Assembly (NCBI GenBank): GCA_037042915.1
Contig: CM073200.1
Coordinates: 3,096,832 to 3,160,831 of the forward strand
Source of the DNA: Auricularia sp. M13
Taxonomy: Eukaryota; Basidiomycota; Agaricomycetes; Auriculariales; Auriculariaceae
Reading direction: 5' to 3'
DNA length: 64,000 nt
A program made the position numbers and the translations under genes. Of the stretch, positions 34,587-46,599 are shown piece by piece; position 1 is the first letter of the stretch, and each line of letters begins with the position of its first letter. Below the pieces are notes generated by a model. The model was given only the letters and a program-made list of their open reading frames with translations, was not told the DNA's origin and did not search any database.

Positions 34587-34943
34587 GCTGGAGAGAGAGA
34601 TCTTGGGAAGAGTGCTCAAATGCAGAGCTGTACACTGGTTTTTGTACTCGGGTTTCATTTCAGGCCATCGGCACCGACGGCGATCTCACAGCCGACAGGT
34701 TTCACTGAGAACTGAGACAACAAGGGAGCCTGTAATGGGATGTTCTACGGAATATGCTTTCAGTAGCAACCATGCTTGTTGTCTGATGTGCTGTTGGTCT
34801 CAACGGAGCAGAAGGAGAGAAAGCTCTGCCACCCGGTGAATATACCAGAAGCCTGATTATAAAAGCCGACGCAACAGTGTATTGAGAACGAGGAGATGAG
34901 TATTAGAGAGACTGAACGTAAGTAGAGATTAAGGCAGCGTCGT

Positions 34944-37900
34944 TCACATCCTGTGAGTGCGAGCGTCCGCCAACAAAGTAGCTTCGGTACCCGAAGCCGA
35001 AAGTAACTTGTAAAGGGCCGTGTGCTTATGGTAATCTGCGCCCTTGGAGTGAAGAAAGCGTATCGCGAGATGAATATTCCATCCGCGCTCCTGCATCAGT
35101 TTGCGAATGAGAGCAATGACGCGCGCGCCCACAATACGCCACGCGAGCCGCCGGGGCCATGCGCCATGATGACGACCACCCTGTGTCCAGCGCCTCGACA
35201 GAAAGCTTGCCCTCGTAGCCCTCTGTCCACTCCTTCCACAGGTCGAATAGCCCAGTGTTGCTCGAGAACGTGTAGACCGGAACCCAGCTCCGACCGTCCT
35301 TAGATAACCGCCAGTCGCCCGCAGCACAGTGTGCCGCGATCTGTGAGATCTGCGCTGAATAGCGCGTGCAGATGTCATGCCAGCTGGCGACGAGTGCCGC
35401 AGCATCACCTTCATTTGGTGCAAAGGTGGGCATTGGTAAAATGGGAAGGGCGATAGGCAGGGATGACGGCAGTGGCGGGTGTTGAGAAGGTGCGGCTGGG
35501 ATGGATGGCAACATGGGAAATAGAGGCGCGGGCTGCGGAAATTGCGAATCAAGAGAAGGCGAGGCCGATGGCGTGCGTGCAAGCGAGACTGCAGCAGAAG
35601 GAGGCGAGAGCTGCTGCATTGGCGGTGGTGAAGAATGGTCGTAAAGTGCGGGTGATGAGCAGCCGTCCAAGTCACGAGAGATGACCGGAAGCTGCGACGG
35701 CCGAGAAGTGAACGAAGGCCCCTCTCCGCGGCGGTCAATGGCACAGGCTGTGTGACAGTGACCGATGGTATTGTCGAGGCATTCGGCCAGTTAGTGAGAC
35801 GAGGCAGCGCCTGTGGGTTGGGCGCTACAAACGATGCGGGGTTGCCAGAGCCAGTGCCGCCGAGATCCGCACCACGATGAAGATTCATCGAGGTTAGCTG
35901 GCCCTGATATGCTGCCAGCATGGCTTCATAGCTGGCCAGCTGCATCGACGATGTCGGCGCAGAACGGGACTGCGAAGGCGCGTGTGGCTCAACCTGCTTG
36001 AGGTCTACGATAGCCGCGGCGAGCGCACTGATCTGCTGTTGCAGCGCGTTCATGACCTGATGAATCGACTCGTGCTCTGCACGTTGCTGAATCCCGACCT
36101 CCTGGATGGTGCATCGGAATCCGTCAGCAATCCGTTCTGGGAGCTGGTCGAGGTGCAAGCGCGCCGTGCGCTCAGCGTCAGCAATCCGACTGGCAGCTCC
36201 GCGCGCGAACGTGTCGAAGATTGGCAGGTCAAACGGCTTGAACCTGAAGATCAGGGACTGCCAGCGTGGCTGCATGCTATAAAGGACAGCGAGATCTTGG
36301 ACCAAGACGCGCCGCATCCACTTGAGCGTATTGAGGAATTGCTCGAGTGCGAGATCTTTGCACGCTGAGTCTGCCTTCTGGCGCGCACGCAGCGCAGCCT
36401 CTTCGCCTTCGATCCAAGGAAAAATACGAGAAAGAAGTTCCTGTGGTGGCTCTGCACCGCGTAAGTTTGGGTCTGCGGCAGGCTGAGCGTTGTGCACACC
36501 TAGAGCATCGCGTGCGACAAAGAAAGCCTCGGGGCGATCCGCAACATGGTGCGCGGCACCGAGCATAGCGCCAATGGGGAGGAGGCGGTCGTAGCACTTT
36601 CGATACGAGCCAGACTCGTTCCATAGTCCCAGCGCCTTTGTGTCGTTGACTGACGCACCATGCTCTCGGGCTGTCTGAGCGGCATTGGCCCTGCCCGCAT
36701 GCGTAGCCTTCGATATGCTGACCTCGGCGTCTGCATGCATTTTCTTGATGCGCTTATAATGATCTAGACACGGATGAGTAAGGCAACGATTCAGTAGCGA
36801 GTGGACTGACTACTATATGTCATAGGCTGCACGCAGTTCCTGTTCTTTCCGTCCGGCCGAAACAGGTGCAGAGTGTACCAGTCACGCTTCCCATACTCGC
36901 CAAAGCCCTCCTCCTGGGCAGCGGGTGAAAAATCGGGAGCGAACGATGGAATGGGTTCCTTGCCGAGGTCGGGGTGCAGGAGGACGAAGAGATGCATTGC
37001 AAGCGCGCCGACTGCGCACAACTCCGGCAGCTTGTGCCGCAGAGCGCCAAACTCATCGACACGGCTCTCCTTGTTGGTCTTGCCTTGGTCGGCCAAGATC
37101 CCCATCACCTGGAACACATGTTATGGTCAGGCTGTAGGCTTCGGTGCGACAGGGAATCTCACTTCGAAATAACAATCCGGACCCGCCTTCACGTTGACTT
37201 TGGATGCTGTGAACAAATCCGACCACTGTATTCGGCGCAGATTATCGCCTCGGAAAGCCATCTGCGACGAGAGCAGCAGCATGGCACGATCGCGTACGTC
37301 AACGACCAATTGACTTGGCGTCGTTGCCTCGCAAAGACCGTTCCTTGAGAGCTTGATAAGGTCATTGACAGTGTACGTATCTGTCGATAGAATCAATATG
37401 AGAACATAGTCAGTGGTGGGCGCGGTTGCGCACCGTTGCTTGTGCCCGCAGCCTTGAGTTTCTGCGCTTTATCGACGCGCTGAGACTCGTTCTTAGTAGC
37501 GTCTTCTTCAAGCGTGCGAATGCGCAGGTCGTCGCGCAGTTTGACCTGCGTCTCGTGGTCCGGTGGGTATTGCCAAGCGTGATCCTTGCGATGCGCCTCG
37601 AGTGCATTGATGGCCTGCTTGATGGACTCAACGCCCACGGTCGTCCCATCCTGATACTGGGCCGCTACGCCGGGTTGCGAGTTCTTGAGGGATTTGACTA
37701 ACTGAATGATGTGTGAGCTGCATAAGTTATAGTAACGATGAGTTATGATTACCTTCGGCCGCTGCATCTCGAATTTGACGAACAGGGAAGCCTTTGTTGC
37801 TGTGATTGGAAATGCGGGGACACGGGTCCAGGAGGCGTCCTGAGCGCAGTATTGGTCTTGGGCAGCTGACCAGTACTTCGCGTAATTGGTGATATGGCGC

Positions 37901-38448
37901 CCGTAGGCAGCGCCGGTCTTTGTGGTCTCCTGGCGCTGCTGAACCATCTCCTCGCGGGCCGCATGGGTGAGCGCATGAAGCCGCTGATGAGACGACGCAA
38001 GTCCAAGAGGCTGAGCAGCGGCTGCCTGTGCACCCGGACCAGGTTGAAGGACGGGGTCATAACCAAGCGCGGGATAGACAGCGCTCGTCGGATGGGAGGG
38101 AAGCGCAGAGCCGTGACCGAACGCGGCAGGGACGAGTGCCAGGCCCATTGGACCCGTCTGCTGTCCAATATTGGCGCCCACCGGACCGGAAGGCGCTGTC
38201 GGCATCAGCGCGAGTGACGCTGATGGCGATGGATTCTCGAGGAGCGAGTCTGGGGCATCGAGTTGTGGAACTGCGAAAACGCTGCCTGCAGGTGGTAACG
38301 GCGGAAGTCCCTGCAGAACAAGGTGCGCAGGGTATCCAGAAACCCGTGGGCGCTTTGCTGAAGCTGGTGTCGCAGCAGCAGACCCAGCGCTTTGGCGGCT
38401 GTCAAGATTGACTGCTGTGGCGGTTCGCTTCCGGCCAGCAGCAGCCAT
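34944..38448 (-). CDS. Crypton-type tyrosine recombinase with GCR1-like C-terminus
   Basis: Exons 38448-37434, 37380-37163, 37108-36814 and 36763-34944 give a continuous frame of 1,115 aa; a 51-nt in-frame intron (GTAATC...ATTCAG) after QRPK may shorten it. The N-terminus is Ala/Pro-rich with an NLS-like ASAKRPRVSG. The SAM-like domain contains GAAYGRHITNYAKYWSA and VGVESIKQAINALEAHRKDH. The catalytic core shows RDRAMLLLSSQMAFRGDNLRRIQWSDLF (first Arg), GILADQGKTNKE (Lys), ATHAGRANAAQTAREHGAS (His-x-x-Arg) and CYDRLLP (Tyr). This R-H-R-Y set and the Ndc10-like layout define fungal Crypton recombinases. A coiled region and a Pro-rich linker follow, then the GCR1-type DNA-binding domain. In this copy that domain is scrambled between the compensating indels near 35716 and 35128. 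Confidence 0.85.
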
Positions 38449-38925
38449 TTGCGTCAGGGGAAAGACAAGAATCGCAGATGAGACGGCGAGAAAGCAGCAA
38501 GTGGAGCAGGAGAAAAATACTGGAATTATAAGCTAGATAATATGATAGTCGTCAGTCAGTGTGAAGAGATTGAAGGAGGGATCGCGAAACAGACTCGGTT
38601 CGAGCGTGCAAACGCGGCAATCACGCTGTATGCTGTCTGCTGGACAAGCAGGTTGAAGAGCTGTAATAATTCCTGGGCGTCCTTTGATGCGGGAAAGCAG
38701 GAAAGCAACGTGCACTAGCGCCGGCAACGCCGCTGTCCGCTGGGCTCGCGCAGGAGGAACGGCCGAGCTCTCGGGCTCTCCGCTTGGGCTCGCTTCGGGT
38801 CCGGGCGGTGCAGTCGCTCGCTTGGCCGTGTACTGGACGATCTGCGCTAAGCGCCGTTACCCGCCCGTTACACGGCTTGTTACACGGTTACATAGTCTAT
38901 TGCGTGGGGTAGTGGTATACCCAAT

Positions 38926-39184
38926 GTATATTGTTGTTCCGCATCCCTTCCTGATGCTCCCCCCTGCTGCTCCTTGCTGTTTCCTGTCCTTGCCGCTCCC
39001 TGCCGCCCTTTTGTACACGTTGTAATGTGCCAAGTTGTGCCAAGAATACCGTATTCATGATCAGAGATCAGTCCAGCTTTGATTCTGACACTCTTGCACA
39101 CCATGGCCGTATACTTGATGGGCTACGGTTTGATGGGCCTTAAGCTATGTTGAGGAAATATAAAATTGTCCTTTACTCGAGAAC
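38926..39184. other. Pyrimidine-rich flank of the right arm
   Basis: About 260 bp with CCCCCCTGCTGCTCC and related CT-rich DNA, ending near the VPS9 gene stop. It shares nothing obvious with the left flank of the inverted repeat, so I cannot define a target-site duplication. Confidence 0.4.
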
Positions 39185-42100
39185 TCAACAAGAATCGTAA
39201 AAGCCGCCCAGGGCACGCAAACCCTCGACAACACGCCTGTACTCGCGCAGCAACTCGCCCACCTCGCCCACTCGCAAGTCCGACTCCTGCACGTCCATGA
39301 ACCGCTGGTTGGGCGGGGCGAGGCGCAGCGCGGGAATGGCTGCCGTCACTGGAGACTGGCTGCGCGCTGGACTGTCGCCGCTATGCAAGTGGATCGTTGG
39401 AAGCGCGACGGTCTGCACGAAAGAATCAGCGGACACAAACGTTGAAGAATGGGCCGACATACCCTGGCAGTGTTCGACGGCGACCCTTTGGACGCGTTCG
39501 CGAGCCGGTCGGACAGGCTAAGCCGTTTGCTCGCGCGCCCTGAGCCTTTGCTCATCATGCTGCTGAAGCTGCGCACGCTCCGCGTGTCCATCGTCACGGC
39601 GCCGGCGGCATCCTGCTCGCCGCCCTCGTCATCACTATCCTCGTCGCTCTCGCTCCCCTGGCTGCTGCCCTCGCTTTCCTCCTCGTCGCTATCGCCGCGC
39701 ACGCCCCGCAGCGACGCCGCGCGCGACGGCACCTCGACCATCTGCTGGCCCTCCTCCGGCGCCGCGCCCGTGGCGCCCGGGCCGCGCACGACCTTCTGGA
39801 AGCCCGGCAGCGACGCGATGCTGAACCCCGACGCGCGCCGCAGCATCCCGAATCCAGGCCGGTCGGCATTCCACGGCGCAGAATCCTGCAGCTCCGCGAG
39901 CGCGCTGCGCTCTGCCGCGGGCGTGCCGAGCGCGGGCGTGTTGAAGGGCAGCAGACCACGCAGCGCGCCGATGCTGCCCGTCACGCCGGAGAGCACTTTG
40001 TTCGCCGAGTCGGCCAGCTCGCCCACCTGGCCACGCAGACGTGCGGAGGCCGATTGCGAGCCCGTGGACGCATCTGCCGCGTGGAGCAGGGGAATGGGTG
40101 TCAAATCCGATACACTGCGTACGAGTGAGCAAATTCGGCGAGGCAGACGTAGCTGAGGGGTCCGCGCACCTCATCACCCGCTGGCTATCCCCCAATCCGA
40201 GATCACTCATGTCGACGGTCTCCAAAAACCCGACGACAGCCATGAGGTTGACGAGGCAGTAGCTCTCCTCGCCCTGTACGCTGCGCGACCTAAACCGTTC
40301 GACATAGAGCAGATGCGAGACGAGCTGTGCAGGGTTAGCCTTGACGACGGAGAAGATTAGGATGGGGAGCAGAATGTCACTGGCGACAGGTGTGGGTGTG
40401 GGTGATGGCGAGGGCGGTATCCGCGGCGGCGTGTGTGGCCGCGGCGGCAATGGTGGCGGGTTGTGCAATGAGACCTCTGGCTGCGGATTAGACGCGACCT
40501 CAACTGCTGCTGGAGCCGCAGGAGGTTCCGACGAGCCGGTATCTGCAGAAGCTGTCTCTGAGTTGGCCGTTATCACTGCCGGTGCAGGATCCACCATTTC
40601 CTTCTCAGCACCTGGTGCAAGCGACGCCACAGCCGCAGGTGCCTTCTCCTGATGAGCGTCGTCCGGCTCGCCTTCCGGTTTTAAGTGGATTGGCTTCAGT
40701 TTCGACAGACCCTCTTCACTGTGTCAACCTATGACCAGGAGGGGGGAGAGGTGGCTTACCGACAATCACTCTGTGCGCTTCCACAAGCAGTGCGGCCTTG
40801 GATGCCGGTGCTCGTTGCGAGGCGTGGCCGAGCTTCTGCAGGACTGCAACGCATGAGCGAGATGCGCGCGAAATCACTTCCGTCATACCGTCGCCACAGG
40901 CCCGCACAACTGCTTCGACGGCGGCCGTCTGGCCAGTCGTGTCGACGCCCAGATGGTCAAGAGAGAGATCGAGCATGTTGAGCGCAGCGATCCGGCTCGC
41001 GAGCGCCTCATCGTGCGAAATGTCATCGGACTCGGACGGACGGAAAAGCCTGCATTATCGTAATCATTCACCACCAGCACAGAAGCGGGATTGGCGGAAC
41101 ACACTGACTGGTCGTAGAATGTGGTGCAGATCGCGTTCTCCACCCTGTCCATGAGCTCGCGGACCTCGTCTTCAGAGTATGATGCCTTTTCGCCGCTATC
41201 TGGCTTGTGGTGCTCTAAATCGTGCTCTAAAGAGGAGTAGAGAGTCTGGAGAGCTTCAGACAGTGCGTCTGGCGAGCTTCCCGGAGGCGGAGCAACCGCG
41301 CCGGCCTGAATGGCACTGTTGGCAACAGCGGATGCTCTAGGAGGCTTGGGTGACGGGTATAACGGTGCAACGAAACTGTATCGCAAACACTATGAGCACA
41401 ATTGGGAATCAACGCACATAGAAACCTGAACTTACGCGAGGACCTTGCTGACAATGAGTGCGGGAAGGTCAGAGAGGGCGGCTTTGATCTCAGTCGTAAG
41501 TCCAATCGTGATTTCCTTGTAGATTTCCTTGCGGACGATTTTCCTGCTTACTGCCAGGGCCGGAACTTCCAGTGCAGCGTGCTGTTCATTCGAAGCGGTC
41601 GAGGAGGGGGTGCCTGGTGTTGTTGCACCAGGTTTAGCAAAAAGTGAGGCAAATGGGTTGCTCAGGCGCGAGACGGAGCCGGTTGTCGACGCTGATGATG
41701 CAGTGCGAGCGCTGGGTCGAGGCGGGAGGAGTGGCTTGCCGTCATGTGCTGACTGAGGCGCGAGCGGAAGCTTTGGTTCGTGCGCGAGGATGGTGTTGGT
41801 TGGGTAAGGGTATGCACTCGTGGAGGGTATGGGAGGCAGCGCGAGCAGGCCTGCGGTCGAGGACTCCGCGTGCGAAATGACTGCAAAGCGCTTGGACGAC
41901 GTCGGAATGGTCGATCGAAATGTCATGGTGTCTTCTTCCCATGCGGCGCGCAGGCCAGACAGCGTGACGGCCGTCCCGCTCTGACTAGGCAGAGTCGTGC
42001 AAAACGCAATGTGGTCTTTGACGAACTCGGGGCCAATGACATCGTGCGAGGACTGGTTCTCTGCTGGCAATAGCAGTGTCGCCTAGAACGACAATTGCAT

Positions 42101-42559
42101 AAGCTGAGAAGAAACGGGAGCTGGGCTGCGCACCTTGCCAGCCTCCAGCGTCGACCACACATCGTCCCACTCGGGCCCGTTCTCGGCGTCGACCAGCTTC
42201 TGAAGAATCGCCCAGCCGACGCTCTCAGTACCAAGTCCCAGCGACTGAGCGGTGGCTTTCATATTCTGTAGCTGGAGTTTGCCAGTGGCGCCACCCAGCG
42301 GCGACGCAGTCACTGGTGCTGGCTGTTGCACATGAGTCGTCGCCGTTGTAGTCGCCGACGTCGGAGGCCTGTGCCTCGGAGTGTAGGGCACATAGCGCGG
42401 AGACTCGGACGGGTTGCCGGGCGCGGTGGCCGTGGTGGGCGAGGTGTTGAGCAGCGGGTGCGCAACAAGCGACTCGCGGGAGTTGTCCCTGCTGAGCCTT
42501 AGACCCTGAGCGCGGCTGAGCGAGGCAACGGGGAAAAGATGGTCTTTGGCGCCGCTCAT
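39185..42559 (-). CDS. VPS9-domain protein, probable Rab5-family GEF
   Basis: The VPS9 domain is spread over several short exons. It reads AICTTFYDQ/LFRPSESDDISHDEALASRIAALNMLDLSLDHLGV, then CGDVLQKL, PASKAALLVEAHRVIVEGLSKLKPI, DILLPILIFSVVKANPAQLVSHLLYVERF and RSVQGEESYCLVNLMAVVGFLETVDMSDLGL. VPS9 domains exchange nucleotide on Rab5-type GTPases in endosomal traffic; ILIFSVVKANP and SYCLVNLMAVVGFLE are the core segments. The N-terminus (start MSGAKDHLFP at 42559, later SESPRYVPYTPRHRPP) and a Pro-rich insert are disordered. The C-terminus is acidic (DSDEEESEGSSQGSESDEDSDDEGGE) and ends in a short helix (VGELLREYRRVVEGLRAL) at 39185. The start was chosen to leave a divergent promoter to the plus-strand gene at 42690. 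Confidence 0.87.
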
Positions 42560-42689
42560 CGCAGCGAGCTCGGTCCTAGCGGTCTGTCCGTCGTCGTTGA
42601 CGGTTGCGAGCAGAAACGCGTTTGCGACGCGCAGCGGAGATTTCCGGCCGCTAGCGCATCTTGTTGCCGAAGACCGGACGTCCGCGTCA
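42560..42689. promoter_or_regulatory. Short divergent promoter, VPS9 gene and coiled-coil gene
   Basis: 130 bp separate the chosen starts. Both strands are open here (minus to 42865, plus from 42546), so one of the genes may start further out and overlap the other; codon character did not settle it. Confidence 0.35.
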
Positions 42690-43703
42690 ATGTCCGAACG
42701 TTCGCTCAAGTCTTCGACATCGTCGCGCGTCAAGGGCGATAATGCTGCCGCTAGCGGCCCGAAGCAGCCTGCACCCAAACCAGCGCCAGACATGCCCCCG
42801 CCGCGCAAGCCTAGGGACCCGTTCATAGGCCAGAAGGGCTTTGCGGCGCTTTCGCCGTCGTCCATGGACCCCGTCGAGATAGCTCATTTCGCAATGGAGA
42901 ACCTGGGCAGCTCATTTCCATCGTAAGCGCGGTGCAGCTTGTCGCTGTGTGTATGCTGTATCTGACCATCGACTTTCGCGGCAGCAACGAGCACCTCCGG
43001 ACCAGTGGAGGACACGAACTGAAATCGGTCGAAGGCATCAAGCAGCGCATCGCGGCAGTCAAGAAACAACAGGAGGAAGAGCTCCAACGGGTCTACATGC
43101 TGCGCAATGCGGAAACGCAAGACCTCCTGGAACAACAGTGGCTTGGACAGGAACTCGACTCAGTGCCGACGTCGACAATGGTTGTTCACAAGCTCAAGCG
43201 GACGGCAGACCAGCCGCATGATGAGGTACCGGCTCGTGTTTCGGCGTACGCGAACAAGCTAACATCCAGTACAAGACCTTCTTGTCCCTCTTAGCGAACC
43301 AGCGGCGGATGCACGAGCACGCGACGGACGACCTTGTCGACCGCGTGCGCTTCAGCCACTTGCAGACCCTCACCGCCCTGCGCCAGAAGCAGGCCATTAC
43401 CGAGAAACTGCAGCAGACCCAGACTGCCAATGCTTTCCCGCGAACCATTGAAGAGTTCCACGCAATCGCGGACCGCCCGTCTAAGATACGCATAGCCCGC
43501 TTTCTCGTCAACCCGAATTCCAACTTCGCCGTGCTGATGAAATGGACCGACACTGAACACTTGGTGAATCTGATGAAAACAGACGTATGTTCTATTTTAT
43601 ACGCCCATGCTGTTGTTCACCAAAGGGGCAGCACAACTTCCGGGCCTCCGTCACCAAGATTATCGACGATTCGACCGGCCGGGACCCAAGATTAAGGGCC
43701 TAA
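42690..43703 (+). CDS. Conserved-looking helical protein of unknown function
   Basis: Exons 42690-42922, 42985-43225, 43270-43584 and 43632-43703 give 286 aa with consistent phases. The N-terminus is Pro/Lys-rich (KQPAPKPAPDMPPPRKPRDPF). The middle is a charged helix (GIKQRIAAVKKQQEEELQRVYMLRNAETQDLLEQQWLGQEL). Later parts are YKTFLSLLANQRRMHEHATDDLVDRVRFSHLQTL and PSKIRIARFLVNPNSNFAVLMKWTD, ending TGRDPRLRA. No domain is recognised. The clean four-exon structure supports a real gene. Confidence 0.7.
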
Positions 43704-44297
43704 TCCCCCGTCTATGGTCGTCTGCCCAGTCTATGACGAGACGCGGTCCGCCGTAAGTGGTCGTGTTTGTTCTTGTACAGTACAGGCGCGCGTTTGTTGA
43801 TTCCGCCGATGAAACCAAGCAATTCAGCCTTGCACCTTTTGTTTTAGCGCGCCGGTCCCTCCTTTCATGACGGATGCATGGCGCAGCGCCCGGCCACGCT
43901 GTAAATCATCCGGATCGTTGTTTCTCAGTCCTCCCGTGTTCCCGTGCCGGCGAACGCTGGCTTCTGACGACACGCACCACGAGGGCACAGAGACCAATGC
44001 AGTTGTTTCTGTTTATCGCGCCGGCTTCCCGTTGGACCATGCAATAAGCGGCCATCCAAGTGTTTGTATTGCGGCTTGAGATTTGGGACGATGGCGCTGT
44101 TCCTGACACCGTTGTGGCAGCTTGCATCACCTGTCCTGTTTTTGCCAGTGCCGAGCCCTGCGCTACCGGCGGTGCGGTCTATGGCTGGTCTCGTTCGTCA
44201 TTGTCTTGTTGCTCTTAGCGCCTTCAGATTCAGTTTCCAGAGCATAAAGTGCCCCTTCGAACTCTCAGACTAGAGCACTGTGCCAGGCAACACACTC
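43704..44297. other. Intergenic, upstream of glyoxal oxidase gene
   Basis: About 590 bp with no supported gene. Short frames (for example 43867-44079) lack features. A GAGCATAAAGTGCC TATA-like element lies at about 44239-44252, some 50 bp before the ATG. Confidence 0.45.
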
Positions 44298-46599
44298 ATG
44301 CGGTTTATGAGTCTCATTCTCGCGTCCTCATCCCTGACAGCACTCGTCAGCTGCCACGCTTGGCGATCGCAGTCGTTTGACCTCGCGCTTCCCCATGTCA
44401 AGCAGCCGTCACGCCGCCAGGACTGGTCTTTGACCCAACCGGGCACGACCGGCGTGGGCGCGATGCAGCTCGTCATTGTCTCGCCAACGCAGGCCCTCAT
44501 CGTCGACAAAGTGCAACACAACCCGATGACCATTAATGGCCACATCGCATGGAGCGCCATCTACTCCCTCGTCTCTAATACCGCGCGCCCGGTCGATCTC
44601 CAGACGAACTCGTTCTGCGCTGGCGGGAGCTTCCTCTCCAATGGCACCCTCGTCAATGTCGGTGGGAACACCTTCGCCTTTCCGTCCGAAATACCCGATG
44701 CGAATGGCGCACAGGGCCTCCGGCTCTTCGATGCTGCGGACTGCCCAGACGACGCACCGCAGTGCGCGTTCTACGAGAATCCGACGCGGATCCGGCTCAC
44801 GAGCAACCGCTGGTATCCGTCCGTTGTCCGGCTCGATGACGGTACATCCCGCCTGACCAGCGCACTTTACCTCAGTACTAACAGCGTCTGGTGTGCAGGT
44901 TCCCTCTTGGTCATCGGCGGGAGCAGGAGCGGGACGTTCATGAATAGTGCAGCCCTAAACAACCCCACGCTCGAATTCTACCCGCCCAAGGCATTGAATG
45001 GGTTCAATGGCACACAGATACCCTCGCGGTTCTTGAACGACACGCTAAACGCCAATCTGTTCCCCGTCGCCATTCTGCTGCCGGGTGGTAACGTGTTTAT
45101 GGCCGCTAATACGTGCGTGTGTGCGGTCCCTTTTTCTGTTTTCCCAATGCACTCACTCGAGCGCTCACTGTCATGGCGATCTGCAGCCAAGCAATGATTT
45201 ACGACTGGCGCGCGAACGTCGAGACGCGCTTGCCGGACATACCGAACGGTGTCCGGATCTCGTATCCCATGGCGGGCACCGGCGTCCTCCTTCCCCTCAC
45301 TCCTTCGAACAACTATGCGCCTACTGTCATGCTGTGCGGAGGCCAAACCACAGACGACCATCGCGTTCCGGCCAATGCGAACATGTCCTCACAAGACCCG
45401 GCGTCTCCGCAATGCGCGAGCATGGAATTGACGCCCTCGGGTATTGCGGCCGGCTGGCAGGTCGAGACCATGCCCGAAGCACGAATTATGCCTGACGCCG
45501 TACGCGGATTCTTATAGAGCACGCAGTGCGGAGACCTGATATTGATTTAGGTGCTTTTGCCAACGGGCAAGGTTCTGATTGTCAACGGAGGCGAGACGGG
45601 CTATTCAGGCGAGCTTAAATTTTGTCTCCCGCGAGATCCGCACAGCTCAACTGGGCACAGGCTATGGCAATGTCCTCCACCAGGTCGGCCAATCCAACGC
45701 GGACAATCCTGCGTTCCAGCCCGTGCTGTATGATCCGTCGATTCCTTTCGACGCCGCAGCTCCTGGGGCACGGTTCTCGGATGACGGTCTCCCGACGAGC
45801 ACCATCGCGCGGCTGTATCATTCAGTCGCTTCGCTTACTCCGAGCGGCAGCATTCTCATCGCCGGAAGTAGTCCGAATGACGATGTCAGCACTGTGAAGT
45901 ACGCCACGGAGTACAGAGCAGAAATTCTCAGCCCGCCATATATGGCCGTCGATCGTCCGACATTCACCGGACAACCATCCAATATACTCTATAACGAGAC
46001 CTTCAGCCTCGACGTGTCGATCTCGAACGGCACGGTGTCCGGTGTGCTCATCCACCTCTATTTCGCATTGTGGCATTCTCACGGTCTCCAGTCATTCTAA
46101 TGGATTTCGGATACTCAACACATGCATTGTGAGGCGCTTGTCTCCCGAAATTTCTGTTTCTGAGTAGCTCTTGCGTGCAGGCATATGAACATGCGCTCGG
46201 TAGAGCTCGTTGCCAGTCAGAATGGCACGTCTCTCGCCGTTACAGGACCACCAGATGCGACCATCTATGTGCGTTTTTCTGACCAACTTTCGCGCGTGTT
46301 CTGAAGTGCGGTAGCCACCGGGACCTGGATGGCTGTTTGTGGTCATTGACGGCATTCCCTCGGAGGGGCACCAGGTGCTGGTGGGATCAGGAACCAGCCC
46401 TCCAGTCGATCCTGGTGCCTTGGCCAAGTACGTGGATTTGTATCTGAGACAGCGGTTACCAACGTTCCCTTCAACCCAGCATGCTGCTTCATACCCCAAA
46501 CCCATAATGCTCGCGCCTACGGTTGCGGAGAGAAAGATATACTATATCGAGTGTGCCACCATCAGTTCAGTTCAATACTCAAATTCCTCCCTCCTTTGA
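44298..46599 (+). CDS. Secreted copper-radical oxidase (glyoxal oxidase family)
   Basis: Eight exons (44298-44841, 44899-45112, 45187-45499, 45551-45608, 45661-46041, 46092-46128, 46181-46268, 46315-46599) sum to 639 aa. A signal peptide (MRFMSLILASSSLTALVSCHA) precedes the kelch-like propeller and C-terminal domain. The catalytic set of glyoxal oxidases is complete: the crosslink Cys in SFCAGGS, the Tyr in NRWYPSVV, the Tyr-His in ARLYHSVASL and the distal His in MDFGYSTHA. The enzyme oxidises aldehydes such as glyoxal and releases H2O2 for extracellular peroxidases. The fourth intron seems to use a GC donor (TCAG|GCGAGC). The tail after GTSPPVDPGALAKYVDL is longer than usual, so the last exon may end earlier. 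Confidence 0.92.

Larger units (their letters stand above)
24167..38925. repeat. 14.8-kb inverted repeat of two recombinase-nuclease elements
   Basis: Left arm 24167-31317 (7,151 bp) and right arm 31769-38925 (7,157 bp) are reverse complements, separated by 451 bp of unique DNA. The outer boundary is ATTGGGTATACCACTACCCC on the left and its complement on the right. The inner boundary is ...AATCAGATCCCATT. Differences are few: a handful of substitutions and mostly 1-2 nt indels in short runs. Flanks on the two sides are unrelated (LINE relic left, pyrimidine-rich DNA before the VPS9 gene right). Confidence 0.93.
31769..38925 (-). mobile_element. Right copy of Crypton-like element carrying YR and XPG genes
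   Basis: This is the mirror image of the left copy: recombinase (38448-34944) and nuclease (34586-32569), both on the minus strand. Both full-length frames are open. The only frame effect is a two-base gain near 35716 balanced by a two-base loss near 35128, which scrambles part of the recombinase C-terminus. It is the better candidate for an active copy. Confidence 0.82.

Noticed and set aside
35026-35670. Separate gene encoding a Pro-rich protein inside the right arm
   Set aside because: It is the correct recombinase frame exposed by the two-base shift in that copy.
24644-38448. Functional centromere region because of Ndc10 similarity
   Set aside because: Ndc10-like sequence here belongs to a Crypton recombinase; nothing indicates a point centromere in a basidiomycete.
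24167-38925. Starship-type giant element with a DUF3435 captain recombinase
   Set aside because: The recombinase has Ndc10-like core and GCR1-type end, the unit is only about 7 kb, and no captain-like N-terminal layout or cargo typical of Starships is present.
24167-38925. Repeat-induced point mutation in the duplicated arms
   Set aside because: The few differences are indels and scattered substitutions, without the many C-to-T changes expected.
42546-42926. Longer plus-strand start overlapping the VPS9 gene
   Set aside because: The extension from 42546 overlaps the VPS9 N-terminus; the start at 42690 gives a consistent gene with a divergent promoter, though this is not certain.
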